DNA of 64,000 nt from Mesonia sp. (GTDB taxonomy: Bacteria > Bacteroidota > Bacteroidia > Flavobacteriales > Flavobacteriaceae): positions 1 to 64,000 of the forward strand of contig DTTX01000003.1 of the NCBI GenBank assembly GCA_012964435.1. The letters run 5' to 3'. Positions 53,290 to 62,393 of this stretch are shown here, piece after piece (within the stretch, counting starts at the first letter, position 1; the number at the start of each line of letters is the position of its first letter). The notes under the pieces are model-generated. The model ran no database searches. It was not told where the DNA came from and saw nothing but the letters and a program-made list of their open reading frames with translations. The position numbers and the translations under genes are program-made.

Positions 53290-55668
53290 ATGAAAAAGGC
53301 TTTGTGGATTTGTTTTCTATTGTTTTCAAATCTAATTATTGCACAAGAATTGGCGACTATTAAAGGAAAGGTGGTCGATAGTCAAAATAACCCCATCCCG
53401 TTTGCAAGCGTTTATGTAGGTGATTTGCAAAAAGGAAATGCGGCTAATGAAAATGGAGAATTTACCATTGCAAATGTACCTTATGGTAACTGGAATTTAC
53501 TGGCAAGTGCAGTAGGCTTTAAAACGCTCTCTGTTGAAGTAAATATTAACTCAACCCAAATTAACGGAGTTACCTTTCAATTAGAAGTAGATAGCGAATT
53601 AGATGCTGTTGAAGTTTTTGGAAACCGCTACAGCCATCCCGATAAAATTGAAGCCTTAACCAGATTACCATTAGAACCTTACGAGCAAATACAAAGTATC
53701 TCTATTATTGGTGAAAAAGTAATTGAAGATCAGGGCGCGTTGACAATTTCTCAAGCGACGAAAAACGTACCGGGTGTTTATACTTTTGCCACTTATGGTA
53801 ATAAACGAGAAAGTATGTCTTCTAGAGGTTTTAGAGGTATTCCTATCTTAAAAAACGGAGTGCGTGTGCATTCAGATTTTAGAGGAGTAGGTATTTTAAC
53901 AGATATGCAAGGAGTCGATAATATTCAGGTATTAAAAGGTTCTGCATCGATCACCCAAGGAGTGGCAACCGATTTAGGAAGTCCCGGTGGTGTGGTAAAT
54001 ATTGTGACTAAAACGCCGAAATATCAATTTGGAGGAAATGCTTCTTTGCGTGTAGGTAGTTTTGGTCAAGTAAGACCTACATTCGATGTTTACGGTCCGT
54101 TAGATAAAAAGAAAAATGTTGCTTTCAGATTAAACGGAGCTTTAGAAAGAGCCGATAGTTATAGATCGATGATCTCTTCAGAAAGATTTTACATCAATCC
54201 ATCATTGCAATGGCGTATCGACGATAAAACGAAAGTTACCTTAGAGATGGATCATTTTAACGATGCCAGGACTCCAGATGTTGGTACAGTTAATTTAGCT
54301 GAAAATAATGTAAACGCTATTTACGATTTACCTTATAACCAATATTTAGGATTTGAGAATGATCGCTCGATCACCGAAAACACTACATATTCTCTCCGTT
54401 TTGATCGTGCTTTAAGCGATAAACTTACGTTGAAGGGAGCTTTTTATAAATCTGAATTAGACCTAAACGATAAAGGTTCGAGCTTAGGAGGCGCAATAGA
54501 TGTTGAAGGAGAAACCATGTATAACTTAAGACAAAGAGGTTATTCAAACTCTACAAGAAGCGACAATAATAGTGTTGTGCAATTTGATTTAATTGGAGAT
54601 GAAGTGGCTACCGGAAGCATCAAACACACTTTTCAAGTAGGTTTTGATTATAGAACTACAGATTTTTCTACCCGAAGTGAATCGATGAGTGTCGTCGATA
54701 CCATCGATGTGTTTTCAGCAAACAGTCATAATTTACCTTCTATTTCTTTCGGGAATGCGAGAGTAAGTTCTGGTAAATCTAAATCGATTGGTTTTGTTGC
54801 GCAAGATGTGATCTCGTTTACCGATTGGTTTAAAACCTTTTTAGGTGTTCGTTACAGTACCACCGAAACTATTTCAGGGGAAGAAAATAACAGAAGTGAC
54901 GCTTTTAATCCGTTAGGAGGGATCATCGTTTCGCCAACAAAAAACATTAATGTATTTGCTTCATACACTAATAGTGCTTACCCAAGAACTGCTGCTCGTT
55001 TAGGAGAAAATGGAGAGGAATTAGGAAATGAGCGTTACGACCAATTAGAAGCTGGTATTAAAACCAACTGGTTAGATAACCGTTTACGTTTCAACCTAAC
55101 TTTATATAAGATCAATAACAGAAATATTAACCTACCGGTTTACGATGAAACATGGACAAATATTATTTATTACCAACAAGGAGGTAACGACCAACGTCAA
55201 GGTGTTGAGGTTGAGCTAACCGGAAGACCTTTAGAAAACCTAGAACTTATTGCCGGTTATGCATATATCGATGCAGATTATAAAGATCACACTTCGTTTG
55301 TTTATAATTCAGCACCGCTAAATACACCAGAACATACATTTAATTTCTATGCAAATTATATGTTTAGAGGCGATTTAGATGGTTTGTCTGTTGGTGCGGG
55401 AGCTTATTATACAGGAGAACGACCAATCAACGACTGGTCTAAAGGTCCGGTAACTCACGAAGGGATCGTACCTAACCAAAAACCTTTCGATGTAGAAGCT
55501 TACACGTTAGTCAACTTTCAAGCAGGTTATAAGTTCGATGAACATTGGTCAGTTAGATTTTTAGTAAATAATGTGTTCGATGAAATTGGTTATAATGCTT
55601 ACAGAACAAGATTTATTAACCAAACAGATCCTAGAAGTTATGCAGGAGTACTTAGTTATTCCTTCTAA
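53290..55668 (+). CDS. TonB-dependent siderophore receptor
   Basis: The 792-residue outer-membrane receptor has a signal peptide (MKKALWICFLLFSNLIIAQ), a carboxypeptidase-regulatory-like domain (about residues 22-95), a plug (about 130-240, SISIIGEKVIEDQGALTISQ, MSSRGFRGI, IQVLKGSASITQG, GGVVNIVTKTP) and a barrel ending in RTRFINQTDPRSYAGVLSYSF. The MSSRGF plug signature and C-terminal DPRSY are typical of FhuA/FecA-like ferric siderophore receptors. A PepSY protein gene follows 71 nt later. Confidence 0.93.
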   Translation: MKKALWICFLLFSNLIIAQELATIKGKVVDSQNNPIPFASVYVGDLQKGNAANENGEFTIANVPYGNWNLLASAVGFKTLSVEVNINSTQINGVTFQLEVDSELDAVEVFGNRYSHPDKIEALTRLPLEPYEQIQSISIIGEKVIEDQGALTISQATKNVPGVYTFATYGNKRESMSSRGFRGIPILKNGVRVHSDFRGVGILTDMQGVDNIQVLKGSASITQGVATDLGSPGGVVNIVTKTPKYQFGGNASLRVGSFGQVRPTFDVYGPLDKKKNVAFRLNGALERADSYRSMISSERFYINPSLQWRIDDKTKVTLEMDHFNDARTPDVGTVNLAENNVNAIYDLPYNQYLGFENDRSITENTTYSLRFDRALSDKLTLKGAFYKSELDLNDKGSSLGGAIDVEGETMYNLRQRGYSNSTRSDNNSVVQFDLIGDEVATGSIKHTFQVGFDYRTTDFSTRSESMSVVDTIDVFSANSHNLPSISFGNARVSSGKSKSIGFVAQDVISFTDWFKTFLGVRYSTTETISGEENNRSDAFNPLGGIIVSPTKNINVFASYTNSAYPRTAARLGENGEELGNERYDQLEAGIKTNWLDNRLRFNLTLYKINNRNINLPVYDETWTNIIYYQQGGNDQRQGVEVELTGRPLENLELIAGYAYIDADYKDHTSFVYNSAPLNTPEHTFNFYANYMFRGDLDGLSVGAGAYYTGERPINDWSKGPVTHEGIVPNQKPFDVEAYTLVNFQAGYKFDEHWSVRFLVNNVFDEIGYNAYRTRFINQTDPRSYAGVLSYSF

Positions 55669-55739
55669 TAGAAGATATTGAATTAGTCTGGCAATAAGGT
55701 ACAATATAGTTGTGCCTTTTGCTGTTTAAATATTTCACG

Positions 55740-56885
55740 ATGAAAAAGAAAAAGAAATATACCCTAAGAAAGTTTATAAACGACATTCACTTGTGGCTCG
55801 GTATTGCTAGCGGAATCATTTTGTTCTTGGTTTGTTTAAGCGGAACACTTTTAGTTTTTCAAGAAGAAATTGAAGCGATATTTACAGAAGAAATTTCCAT
55901 TCACCCGGAAGGAGAAAAGCTTATCTCTATTGAAAATTTAAAAGAGAAGTTAAGTGAAGAAGGATTGGTAACTCGCGTAACATTAAAAGAGGATGCAACT
56001 TTGCCTTATGAGTTTACGGTAAAGACTTCTCCTAAAGAGCGCCACGGAAGCACTTTTTTTGTAGATCAATATACCGGTGAATATCAAAAAGAACCCGAGT
56101 CTTCTGCTCACGAATTTATGATGACGATGTTTAAATTACATCGTTGGTTATTATTAGAAGTTCCTGTGGGTCGCCCGATCGTTGGTGTTGCAACCATTAT
56201 CTTTTTCTTTATTTCAATTAGCGGAATTGTACTTTGGTTCCCGAAAAAAATGAAATGGAAAAATTTTAAACCGGGTTTTAAAATTAAGTTTTCAGCAAAC
56301 TGGAAAAGAATTAATCATGATCTACACAACACTTTGGGGTTTTATGCCTGTGTATTCTTAATTATTATGTGCTTAACAGGACTTTGTTGGTCTTTTGAAT
56401 GGTACCGAGAAGCCAGTAGTGCCGTAATTGGTACAAAAGTTTTTAACCGAGGTGGTGGGCCATCTTTTACAAGTGATCCTGATGTAGGCTCTAAAAGTTT
56501 AAATGATATTATTACAATAGGTAAAAATGAATTTAACTATCAAGGAGATATAAGATTAAACTTTCCTAAAGACGAAAAAGATGTTTACTCATTAAATTTT
56601 TACGATAGTAGTAATTTTTCGCCGGTCACTTCAGATGAATTGGTTATTGGGCAAAATGGAGAAATTTTACATAAAGAGATATTTTCAGAAAAAGCAGCTA
56701 ATGTTCAAATAGCATCGTTAATAAAGCCTATTCATACCGGTCAAATTTTCGGTAACTTCTCGAAGATCATCTATTTTTTAGCATGTCTAATTGCAACAAG
56801 TTTACCGATTACGGGAACAATTATTTGGATAAATAAGCTGAAGAAAAAATCTAAAAAGAAAAAATCAAGAAAAGTGATGGTCTAA
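55740..56885 (+). CDS. PepSY-associated membrane protein, putative ferric-siderophore reductase
   Basis: The 381-residue inner-membrane protein has four helices (first: IHLWLGIASGIILFLVCLSGTLLVF; second near residue 145; third HNTLGFYACVFLIIMCLTGLCW; last near 345) and periplasmic PepSY-like domains. Conserved histidines in IHLWLG, LHRWLL and HDLHNT fit heme binding, as in the FoxB-like reductases that release iron from siderophores. The ATG at 55740 is preferred to an upstream start inside the leader. Paired with the preceding receptor. Confidence 0.88.
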   Translation: MKKKKKYTLRKFINDIHLWLGIASGIILFLVCLSGTLLVFQEEIEAIFTEEISIHPEGEKLISIENLKEKLSEEGLVTRVTLKEDATLPYEFTVKTSPKERHGSTFFVDQYTGEYQKEPESSAHEFMMTMFKLHRWLLLEVPVGRPIVGVATIIFFFISISGIVLWFPKKMKWKNFKPGFKIKFSANWKRINHDLHNTLGFYACVFLIIMCLTGLCWSFEWYREASSAVIGTKVFNRGGGPSFTSDPDVGSKSLNDIITIGKNEFNYQGDIRLNFPKDEKDVYSLNFYDSSNFSPVTSDELVIGQNGEILHKEIFSEKAANVQIASLIKPIHTGQIFGNFSKIIYFLACLIATSLPITGTIIWINKLKKKSKKKKSRKVMV

Positions 56886-56899
56886 TACCCATCACTTTT
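56870..56899. terminator. Bidirectional terminator at the PepSY gene end
   Basis: AAAAGTGATGG (56870-56880) pairs with CCATCACTTTT (56889-56899) across the PepSY stop, between two converging genes; T-rich sequence follows on both strands. Confidence 0.75.
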
Positions 56900-56911
56900 C
56901 CTGCTTGAAAA

Positions 56912-58327
56912 TTATAACAACGTACTTGGGCAAACGTAATCGGTAGTTTTTATATTGGTTTGTTTAATAGCGTTAAAACCACCCACAACATCTTTAAAGT
57001 TATCGTAACCGCGTTGTTTTAAAATTGAACTGGCGATCATACTTCTGTAGCCACCGGCACAAAAAACAACGAAAGGTTTTTCTTTAGGGATTTCAGCTAA
57101 ATGTTCATTCAGCGTGTTTAATGGGATATTTAAACTGCCTTCGACATGTTCAGCGTCATATTCACTTTTCTTACGAACATCGATTAAAACGGCAGATTTT
57201 TCTTTAAAGATAGTTTCTAATTCTTCCGCAGAAATACGAGTAGCGGTATCCACTTCTTTTTCAGCATAGATCCAACTTTGTATCCCGCCTTTTAAATAAC
57301 CAATCGCGTGATCGTAACCTACACGAGCTAGACGAGTAATGGCTTCTTCGTGTTTGCCTTCATCGGTCACTAATAAAATTTCTTGATCGATCTCTTTAAT
57401 TAATTCTCCTACCCAAGGCGCATAATTTCCGTCGAGACCAATATTAATGCTGTTCGGGATAAAGGCTTTTGCAAAATCGTTTGCATTTCTAGTGTCTAAA
57501 ATAAGCGCTTGCGAGGCGTTGGCAACTGCTTCAAATTCGTCTGGGGTTAATGGGTTTTCGGCATTATGTTTCACCTTATCAAAACTTTCGTAACCCTGAA
57601 TATTCATCAACACATTTTTAGGAAAATAGCCGGGAGGTGTGGTTAAACCGTCGAGTAGTTCTTTAATAAATTCTTCTTTCGACATATCGGCACGTAAGGC
57701 ATAATTGGTCTTTTTTTGGTTGCCAAGCGTATCGGTGGTTTCTTTGCTCATCTTTTTTCCGCAGGCAGAACCCGCTCCGTGATTAGGATAAACGATAAGG
57801 TTGTCGTTTAGCGGCATAATTTTATGACGTAAAGAATCGTAAAGATGTCCGGCAAGTTTTTCTTCAGTTAAATCTGAAACTACGTGTTGCGCCAGATCGG
57901 GTCTTCCTACATCGCCAATAAATAGAGTGTCTCCGGTAATAAGACCGTGTTCTTTTCCGGTTTGGTCGATAAGTAAATACGTGGTGCTCTCCATCGTGTG
58001 ACCGGGAGTGTGAATTACTTTTATTTGGTACTCGCCAAGCTTAAAAATTTGTCCGTCTTCGGCAGTAATGGCATCGTAATTTGGTTTTGCTCCCGGACCA
58101 AAAACAATTTTTGCACCGGTTTTTTTCTGTAAATCGAGATGACCGCTCACAAAATCGGCATGAAAATGGGTTTCAAAAACATACTTTATTTGAGCTTCAT
58201 CTTTTTGAGCTCGGTTAAGGTAAGGTTGTACTTCTCGTAACGGATCAAAAATTGCAGCTTCTCCTTTACTTTCAATATAATAAGCAGCATGTGCTAAACA
58301 TCCGGTATATATTTGTTCTACTTTCAT
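56912..58327 (-). CDS. MBL-fold persulfide dioxygenase-like / double rhodanese fusion
   Basis: The 471-residue cytosolic protein has an N-terminal metallo-beta-lactamase domain (about residues 1-240; THFHADFVSGH with H54, H56, D58 and H63, TPGHTME, and GDTLFIGDVGRPDL as in ETHE1-like persulfide dioxygenases) and two rhodanese domains. The first (about 262-352) has no cysteine in its active loop (LVTDEGKHEEA), so it is probably inactive. The second (about 370-465) has C423 in VFCAGGYRS. It likely oxidises glutathione- or thiol-persulfides and moves sulfur between sites. It is followed by an AraC-family regulator gene on the other strand. Confidence 0.9.
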   Translation of the reverse strand: MKVEQIYTGCLAHAAYYIESKGEAAIFDPLREVQPYLNRAQKDEAQIKYVFETHFHADFVSGHLDLQKKTGAKIVFGPGAKPNYDAITAEDGQIFKLGEYQIKVIHTPGHTMESTTYLLIDQTGKEHGLITGDTLFIGDVGRPDLAQHVVSDLTEEKLAGHLYDSLRHKIMPLNDNLIVYPNHGAGSACGKKMSKETTDTLGNQKKTNYALRADMSKEEFIKELLDGLTTPPGYFPKNVLMNIQGYESFDKVKHNAENPLTPDEFEAVANASQALILDTRNANDFAKAFIPNSINIGLDGNYAPWVGELIKEIDQEILLVTDEGKHEEAITRLARVGYDHAIGYLKGGIQSWIYAEKEVDTATRISAEELETIFKEKSAVLIDVRKKSEYDAEHVEGSLNIPLNTLNEHLAEIPKEKPFVVFCAGGYRSMIASSILKQRGYDNFKDVVGGFNAIKQTNIKTTDYVCPSTLL

Positions 58328-58485
58328 AATACTAAATTTTAAATTCTGAAGTAAAAATAATTCTGTTTTTTAGGAAGTTATGTGACTCTAGTTGCAAAGC
58401 TTACACGATTAAACTTCTTAAAATATGATAATGGTCAGGAAATTGATTTTTTCTGAAAAACATTAGGTGATTGGTTTGAAAATCT

Positions 58486-58493
58486 TAATTTTG
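58486..58493 (+). promoter_or_regulatory. -7 promoter box of the AraC regulator
   Basis: TAATTTTG fits TAnnTTTG and ends 4 nt before the ATG at 58498, the same spacing as at tadA, dxs and DUF3109. Confidence 0.45.
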
Positions 58494-58497
58494 TTGT

Positions 58498-59370
58498 ATG
58501 AAGACTACAAGATCAATTTCAGATTTTAATAATGAACTTAAGTTAAAAGGCTTTAATGTTTTTCAGATAGAATCAGACAGTAACGCCACGAAAATTTACT
58601 CTAGAAAAGATTTTTATAAAATTTGCTTGACCACAGGGGAGAGCAAAATTCATTATGCAGACCGAAGTTTTAATCATAATGGGACGGTTTTATTCTTTGG
58701 TAATCCACATATTCCATATTCTTGGGAGACAGTCTCAACTACCTATACCGGTTATACTTGTTTGTTTTCAGAAGAATTTTTGGCTACTTCCAACCGTGCT
58801 GAGAATTTACAGCAGTCGCCACTTTTTAAATTGGATGGAACGCCTGTTTTGAAAATTTCAGAATCACAACGTCTATTTCTCAACACCATCTTTAAGAAGA
58901 TGATTGAGGAGCAGCAAACTGATTATATTCACAAAGACGATTTGATCAGAAACTACATCAACCTTTTGATTCACGAGGCTTTAAAACTAGAACCTTCTCA
59001 AAATTTACATCAGCCTTCTAATGCATTAACACGTCTTGCCAATGTTTTTATGGAGCTGTTAGAACGGCAATTTCCAATTGAAGGTGTTGCCCAACCCTTA
59101 CGCTTGCGCACTGCAAAAGATTATGCAGAAGCTTTATCTGTGCACGTTAATTATTTAAACAAAGCCGTGCGGGATGTAACCGGGCACTCAACAACTACAC
59201 ACATCAATAACCGTATTGTAAATGAAGCTAAGGCATTGCTTCTACACACGGATTGGAATGTGAGTGACATCGCTTATGCTTTAGGCTTTGATTATCCCAC
59301 GTACTTCAATAACTTTTTTAAAAAGGCTACTGATACCAATCCAAGTTCGTATAGAACGGTAGAATCTTAA
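58498..59370 (+). CDS. AraC-family transcriptional regulator
   Basis: The 290-residue regulator has an N-terminal cupin-like sensing domain (about residues 20-160, HIPYSWETVSTTYTGYTCLFSEEF) and a C-terminal double helix-turn-helix (about 190-288; VHVNYLNKAVRDVTGHSTTT and ALLLHTDWNVSDIAYALGFDYPTYFNNFFKKATDTNP). It is the first gene of the + strand cluster of cupins and oxidoreductases and probably controls it. The next gene starts 136 nt later, after a CAGCCGGCTG palindrome that could be its target. Confidence 0.93.
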   Translation: MKTTRSISDFNNELKLKGFNVFQIESDSNATKIYSRKDFYKICLTTGESKIHYADRSFNHNGTVLFFGNPHIPYSWETVSTTYTGYTCLFSEEFLATSNRAENLQQSPLFKLDGTPVLKISESQRLFLNTIFKKMIEEQQTDYIHKDDLIRNYINLLIHEALKLEPSQNLHQPSNALTRLANVFMELLERQFPIEGVAQPLRLRTAKDYAEALSVHVNYLNKAVRDVTGHSTTTHINNRIVNEAKALLLHTDWNVSDIAYALGFDYPTYFNNFFKKATDTNPSSYRTVES

Positions 59371-59473
59371 ATCTTAACCTGCCAAAATCTTTCTTAACAC
59401 AATTTTAAAAACTTGTATTGAATTTCTTAATCTTTCATTTGAATATCATTAGCCAGCCGGCTGATTGACTCCG

Positions 59474-59481
59474 TAGTTTTG
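59474..59481 (+). promoter_or_regulatory. -7 box of the cupin/ADH operon with upstream palindrome
   Basis: TAGTTTTG fits TAnnTTTG, 25 nt before the ATG at 59507. A 10-bp palindrome CAGCCGGCTG lies at 59454-59463, around the -20 to -30 region; a possible regulator site. Confidence 0.45.
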
Positions 59482-59506
59482 TATCTGAATTTAAACCGCA
59501 AAACTC

Positions 59507-60016
59507 ATGAGCACAAGAGCAATATTCAGATTAGTATTTCCCATTTTCTTAAGCATTATTTTAGTTATCGGTTGCAAAGACCGAACACCTCAGCAGGAAG
59601 AAGCTGAAACCAAATCAACAGGACAAACGGATTTCCTATTTCCGAAAGGACAAAAAGGACCCGATAAAAATTTTACCGGTAATGCTTATAACACCGGGTT
59701 GTTAGCGCCAGACTCAACCTATACTACCATTGTAGGTAACGTGTTTTTTGAGCCCGGTGCACGAAGTAATTGGCATACGCACCCAAGCGGCCAAATATTG
59801 ATCATTACAGATGGTGCAGGATTTCATCAAATTGAAGGTGAAGCCAAACAATTTATTCAGAAAGGCGATGTGATCAAGTGTCCGCCTAATACAAGACATT
59901 GGCACGGAGCAACTGCAGATAGCGAACTTCAGCAAATGTATATCGTTCCCAATACCGAAAAAGGAATAGTAAACTGGATGGAACCGGTGACTGATGCTCA
60001 ATATAACGCTCAATAA
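59507..60016 (+). CDS. Cupin-domain lipoprotein
   Basis: The 169-residue exported cupin has a lipoprotein signal (LVIGCKDR, C near residue 23). The double-stranded beta-helix carries the metal motif [13 protein letters not shown] and, later, [12 protein letters not shown], so it binds one divalent metal with three or four His/Glu ligands. It is a clear paralogue of the cupin at 61251, which lacks the signal; both end in DAQY. The enzyme role is unknown. It opens a run with the dehydrogenase gene (12-nt gap). Confidence 0.87.
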   Translation: MSTRAIFRLVFPIFLSIILVIGCKDRTPQQEEAETKSTGQTDFLFPKGQKGPDKNFTGNAYNTGLLAPDSTYTTIVGNVFFEPGARSNWHTHPSGQILIITDGAGFHQIEGEAKQFIQKGDVIKCPPNTRHWHGATADSELQQMYIVPNTEKGIVNWMEPVTDAQYNAQ

Positions 60017-60028
60017 AAGCTTATTTAA

Positions 60029-61231
60029 ATGTCAGATAAAACAAACACCAATTCTAGAAGAAACTTTCTTCAAAATTCAGCAATAGCCGGCGCTGCTTTA
60101 ATATCTGGTAGCTGGAAAACCCTCTCAAATAATAACTTAATCACTCAAAATAATACTATGAAAACCCCTAAAGGAACTATAAAAACTAAAGGCTATGCTG
60201 CAAAAGACGAATCAGGAAAACTAAGTGCCTGGGAATTTGAAAGAAGGCCGGTAGGCGATGACGATATTTTAATTGATATAAAATATGCCAGCATTTGCCA
60301 TTCAGACATTCATCAAGAAAAAGGGCACTGGGGAGAACAGCAATATCCACAAGTGCCTGGTCACGAGATCGTAGGAGTCGTAGCCGCGGTGGGTCAAAAT
60401 GTGACGAAGTTTAAAGTAGGAGACCGGGCCGGAGTAGGCTGTATGGTTGACAGTTGTATGACCTGCGATAGCTGTAAAGCCGGCGAAGAGCACTTCTGTG
60501 ATAATGGCGCTACAAAATTTACCTATGGCTATCCAAGCGAGGCTGAGCCCACAGGAATCACTCAAGGAGGTTATTCAGATAAGATCGTTGTGCGTGATCA
60601 TTTTGCAGTGCACATTCCCGAGAATATAACTTTTGAAGAAGCTGCGCCGCTTTTATGTGCGGGGATCACTACTTATTCGCCATTGATGAGAGCGCAATTT
60701 AAAGTAGGTGATAAAGTTGGTGTTGCAGGAATAGGCGGATTAGGACATCTGGCTGTAAAGATCGCCGTCTCAAAAGGAGCTAAGGTGTATGCTTTTACTA
60801 CTTCAGAAGATAAAATTGAAGATATTAAGAGCTGGGGAGTAGAAGAGGTGGTAGTTGTTGATGAGTCATTCCAGAGTATGCAGAAATATGCTAAGACGCT
60901 TGATTATATGATTTCAACAATCCCATATCAATTTAATGTAACTCCTTATGTGATGTGTTTAAAACCAGGCGGGACATTCACTTTTGTGGGTATGCCCGAG
61001 AAGTCTGAGATCACAGTAAACAATCTTATGCTCGCTTTTGCAAGAGTGAATTTTAATTCTTCTCTAATTGGAGGAATTCCCGAAACTCAAGAAGTAGTGA
61101 ACTATTGTGCAAATAATGGAATCAGACCTTCAATCGAAATTATCAATGCAGAAGAAATTAATGAAGCTTGGGAAAAGGTTGAAAATAAACAGGCGCGTTA
61201 TCGTTATGTGATTGACGCAGCAACATTTTAA
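60029..61231 (+). CDS. Zinc-dependent alcohol dehydrogenase with Tat-like signal
   Basis: The 400-residue protein starts with a twin-arginine-like signal (NSRRNFLQNSAIAGAALIS, about residues 8-27). It is followed by a zinc alcohol dehydrogenase of the cinnamyl-alcohol/YahK type: catalytic zinc in ASICHSDIHQEKGHW and VPGHEIVG, structural zinc cysteines CMVDSCMTCDSCKAGEEHFC, and Rossmann motif GVAGIGGLGHLAVK. The Tat signal is unusual for an NAD(P)H enzyme. An in-frame ATG at 60158 (MKTPKGTIKTKGYAA) would give a normal cytosolic form, so the true start is uncertain. Confidence 0.88.
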   Translation: MSDKTNTNSRRNFLQNSAIAGAALISGSWKTLSNNNLITQNNTMKTPKGTIKTKGYAAKDESGKLSAWEFERRPVGDDDILIDIKYASICHSDIHQEKGHWGEQQYPQVPGHEIVGVVAAVGQNVTKFKVGDRAGVGCMVDSCMTCDSCKAGEEHFCDNGATKFTYGYPSEAEPTGITQGGYSDKIVVRDHFAVHIPENITFEEAAPLLCAGITTYSPLMRAQFKVGDKVGVAGIGGLGHLAVKIAVSKGAKVYAFTTSEDKIEDIKSWGVEEVVVVDESFQSMQKYAKTLDYMISTIPYQFNVTPYVMCLKPGGTFTFVGMPEKSEITVNNLMLAFARVNFNSSLIGGIPETQEVVNYCANNGIRPSIEIINAEEINEAWEKVENKQARYRYVIDAATF

Positions 61232-61250
61232 AAACTTAAAAAAATGAATT

Positions 61251-61646
61251 ATGAAAATCACGAGAAATAAAGAAATAGAATCGGTTCAAGGTCCTGAAGA
61301 ATATTTTACGGGTAAGGTACGTGTGGAAATGCAGTTTGGTCAAGAAGCAGCCACTAAAGCTGCCGGTGCACTGGTAACTTTTGAAGCGGGAGCACGCACC
61401 GCTTGGCATACACACCCTGCAGGACAGACCTTGATCATAACTTCTGGATTAGGCTGGTTGCAAAAAGAAGGTGAACAAATAATAGAAATCGCACCTGGCG
61501 ATGTTATCTATTTTGAACCTGATGAAAAGCACTGGCACGGAGCTTCTCCTAATAAAGCGATGAGTCATTTAGCAATTCAAGAAGAGATAAATGGAAAAGT
61601 AGTAGACTGGATGGAAAAAGTCTCAGACGCGCAATATCAAAAATAA
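61251..61646 (+). CDS. Cupin-domain protein
   Basis: The 131-residue soluble cupin has metal motifs AWHTHPAGQTLIITSG and KHWHGASPNKAMSH. It is very similar to the lipoprotein cupin two genes upstream but has no export signal; such cupins often accompany carboxymuconolactone decarboxylase-like or aldo/keto enzymes. The gap to the dehydrogenase gene is 19 nt. A terminator follows. Confidence 0.9.
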   Translation: MKITRNKEIESVQGPEEYFTGKVRVEMQFGQEAATKAAGALVTFEAGARTAWHTHPAGQTLIITSGLGWLQKEGEQIIEIAPGDVIYFEPDEKHWHGASPNKAMSHLAIQEEINGKVVDWMEKVSDAQYQK

Positions 61647-61664
61647 ACATTTGTTTTTTGTAGC

Positions 61665-61698
61665 AATGCCGGGACACTAGTGATGTTTCGGCATTTTT
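61665..61698 (+). terminator. Terminator after the cupin/ADH/cupin unit
   Basis: AATGCCG (61665-61671) pairs with CGGCATT (61689-61695), followed by T's; the loop has a weaker inner stem. Confidence 0.7.
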
Positions 61699-61734
61699 GT
61701 TTAAAACAATTAACCTAATAAAGAATGATACTTT

Positions 61735-62301
61735 ATGAATACTTATAAATCAACCATTTTTGAACGCTTGAAAAATAATGAGCCTATCCCAATGAATGAT
61801 CCTGAATATGGGGCTATCAGGAGTGCGGTAGAAGAAACGATGAAGTTAAGTGTAAAACTGAATAACGCTGAAACTTTAGATGATGTGAGGTATTATTTGG
61901 GTAAAATTATTGGTGGCTCGCTAGCTGAAAGTACTACGATTTTCACTCCGTTTTACACAAATATGGGTAAGCACATTCGTTTAGGTCGCAATGTGTTTAT
62001 CAATCACGCGTGTAGCTTTTTAGATCTAGGCGGCATAGAGATTCAAGATGATGTGATGATCGGCCCCCGGGTTAATATTACTTCAGAAAACCATCCCATC
62101 ACTGCTGAAGAAAGAAATACTTTGATTCCTCAAAAAGTAATTATTAAAAAAGGAGCTTGGCTAGGAGCTAACGTTACCGTTTTACCCGGTGTGATTATAG
62201 GAGAAAATGCGGTTATAGCCGCTGGAGCAGTGGTAACAAAAGATGTTGAAGCCAATACGGTAGTTGCAGGTGTGCCTGCAAAGAAGATTAAAGATATATA
62301 G
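61735..62301 (+). CDS. Maa/NodL-type sugar O-acetyltransferase
   Basis: The 188-residue enzyme has an N-terminal helical cap (about residues 1-55) and a left-handed beta-helix of hexapeptide repeats (about 60-185, IGPRVNITSENHPI with the catalytic His, GAWLGANVTVLPGVIIGENAVIAAGAVVT). It transfers acetyl from acetyl-CoA to a sugar hydroxyl. The gene is separate from the upstream group by a terminator. Confidence 0.9.
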   Translation: MNTYKSTIFERLKNNEPIPMNDPEYGAIRSAVEETMKLSVKLNNAETLDDVRYYLGKIIGGSLAESTTIFTPFYTNMGKHIRLGRNVFINHACSFLDLGGIEIQDDVMIGPRVNITSENHPITAEERNTLIPQKVIIKKGAWLGANVTVLPGVIIGENAVIAAGAVVTKDVEANTVVAGVPAKKIKDI

Positions 62302-62393
62302 AACAGGCGGCCAGGATATAATTTAATAGAACTTTAAGTTAGGGTTAGACTTATAAAGTTTATATTATCAAAAACCCAAAAAAAGAATTTGAT

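Noticed and set aside
59454-59463. CAGCCGGCTG palindrome as a definite AraC operator.
   Set aside because: Only 10 bp and single; AraC proteins usually bind direct repeats. Kept only as a note on the promoter entry.
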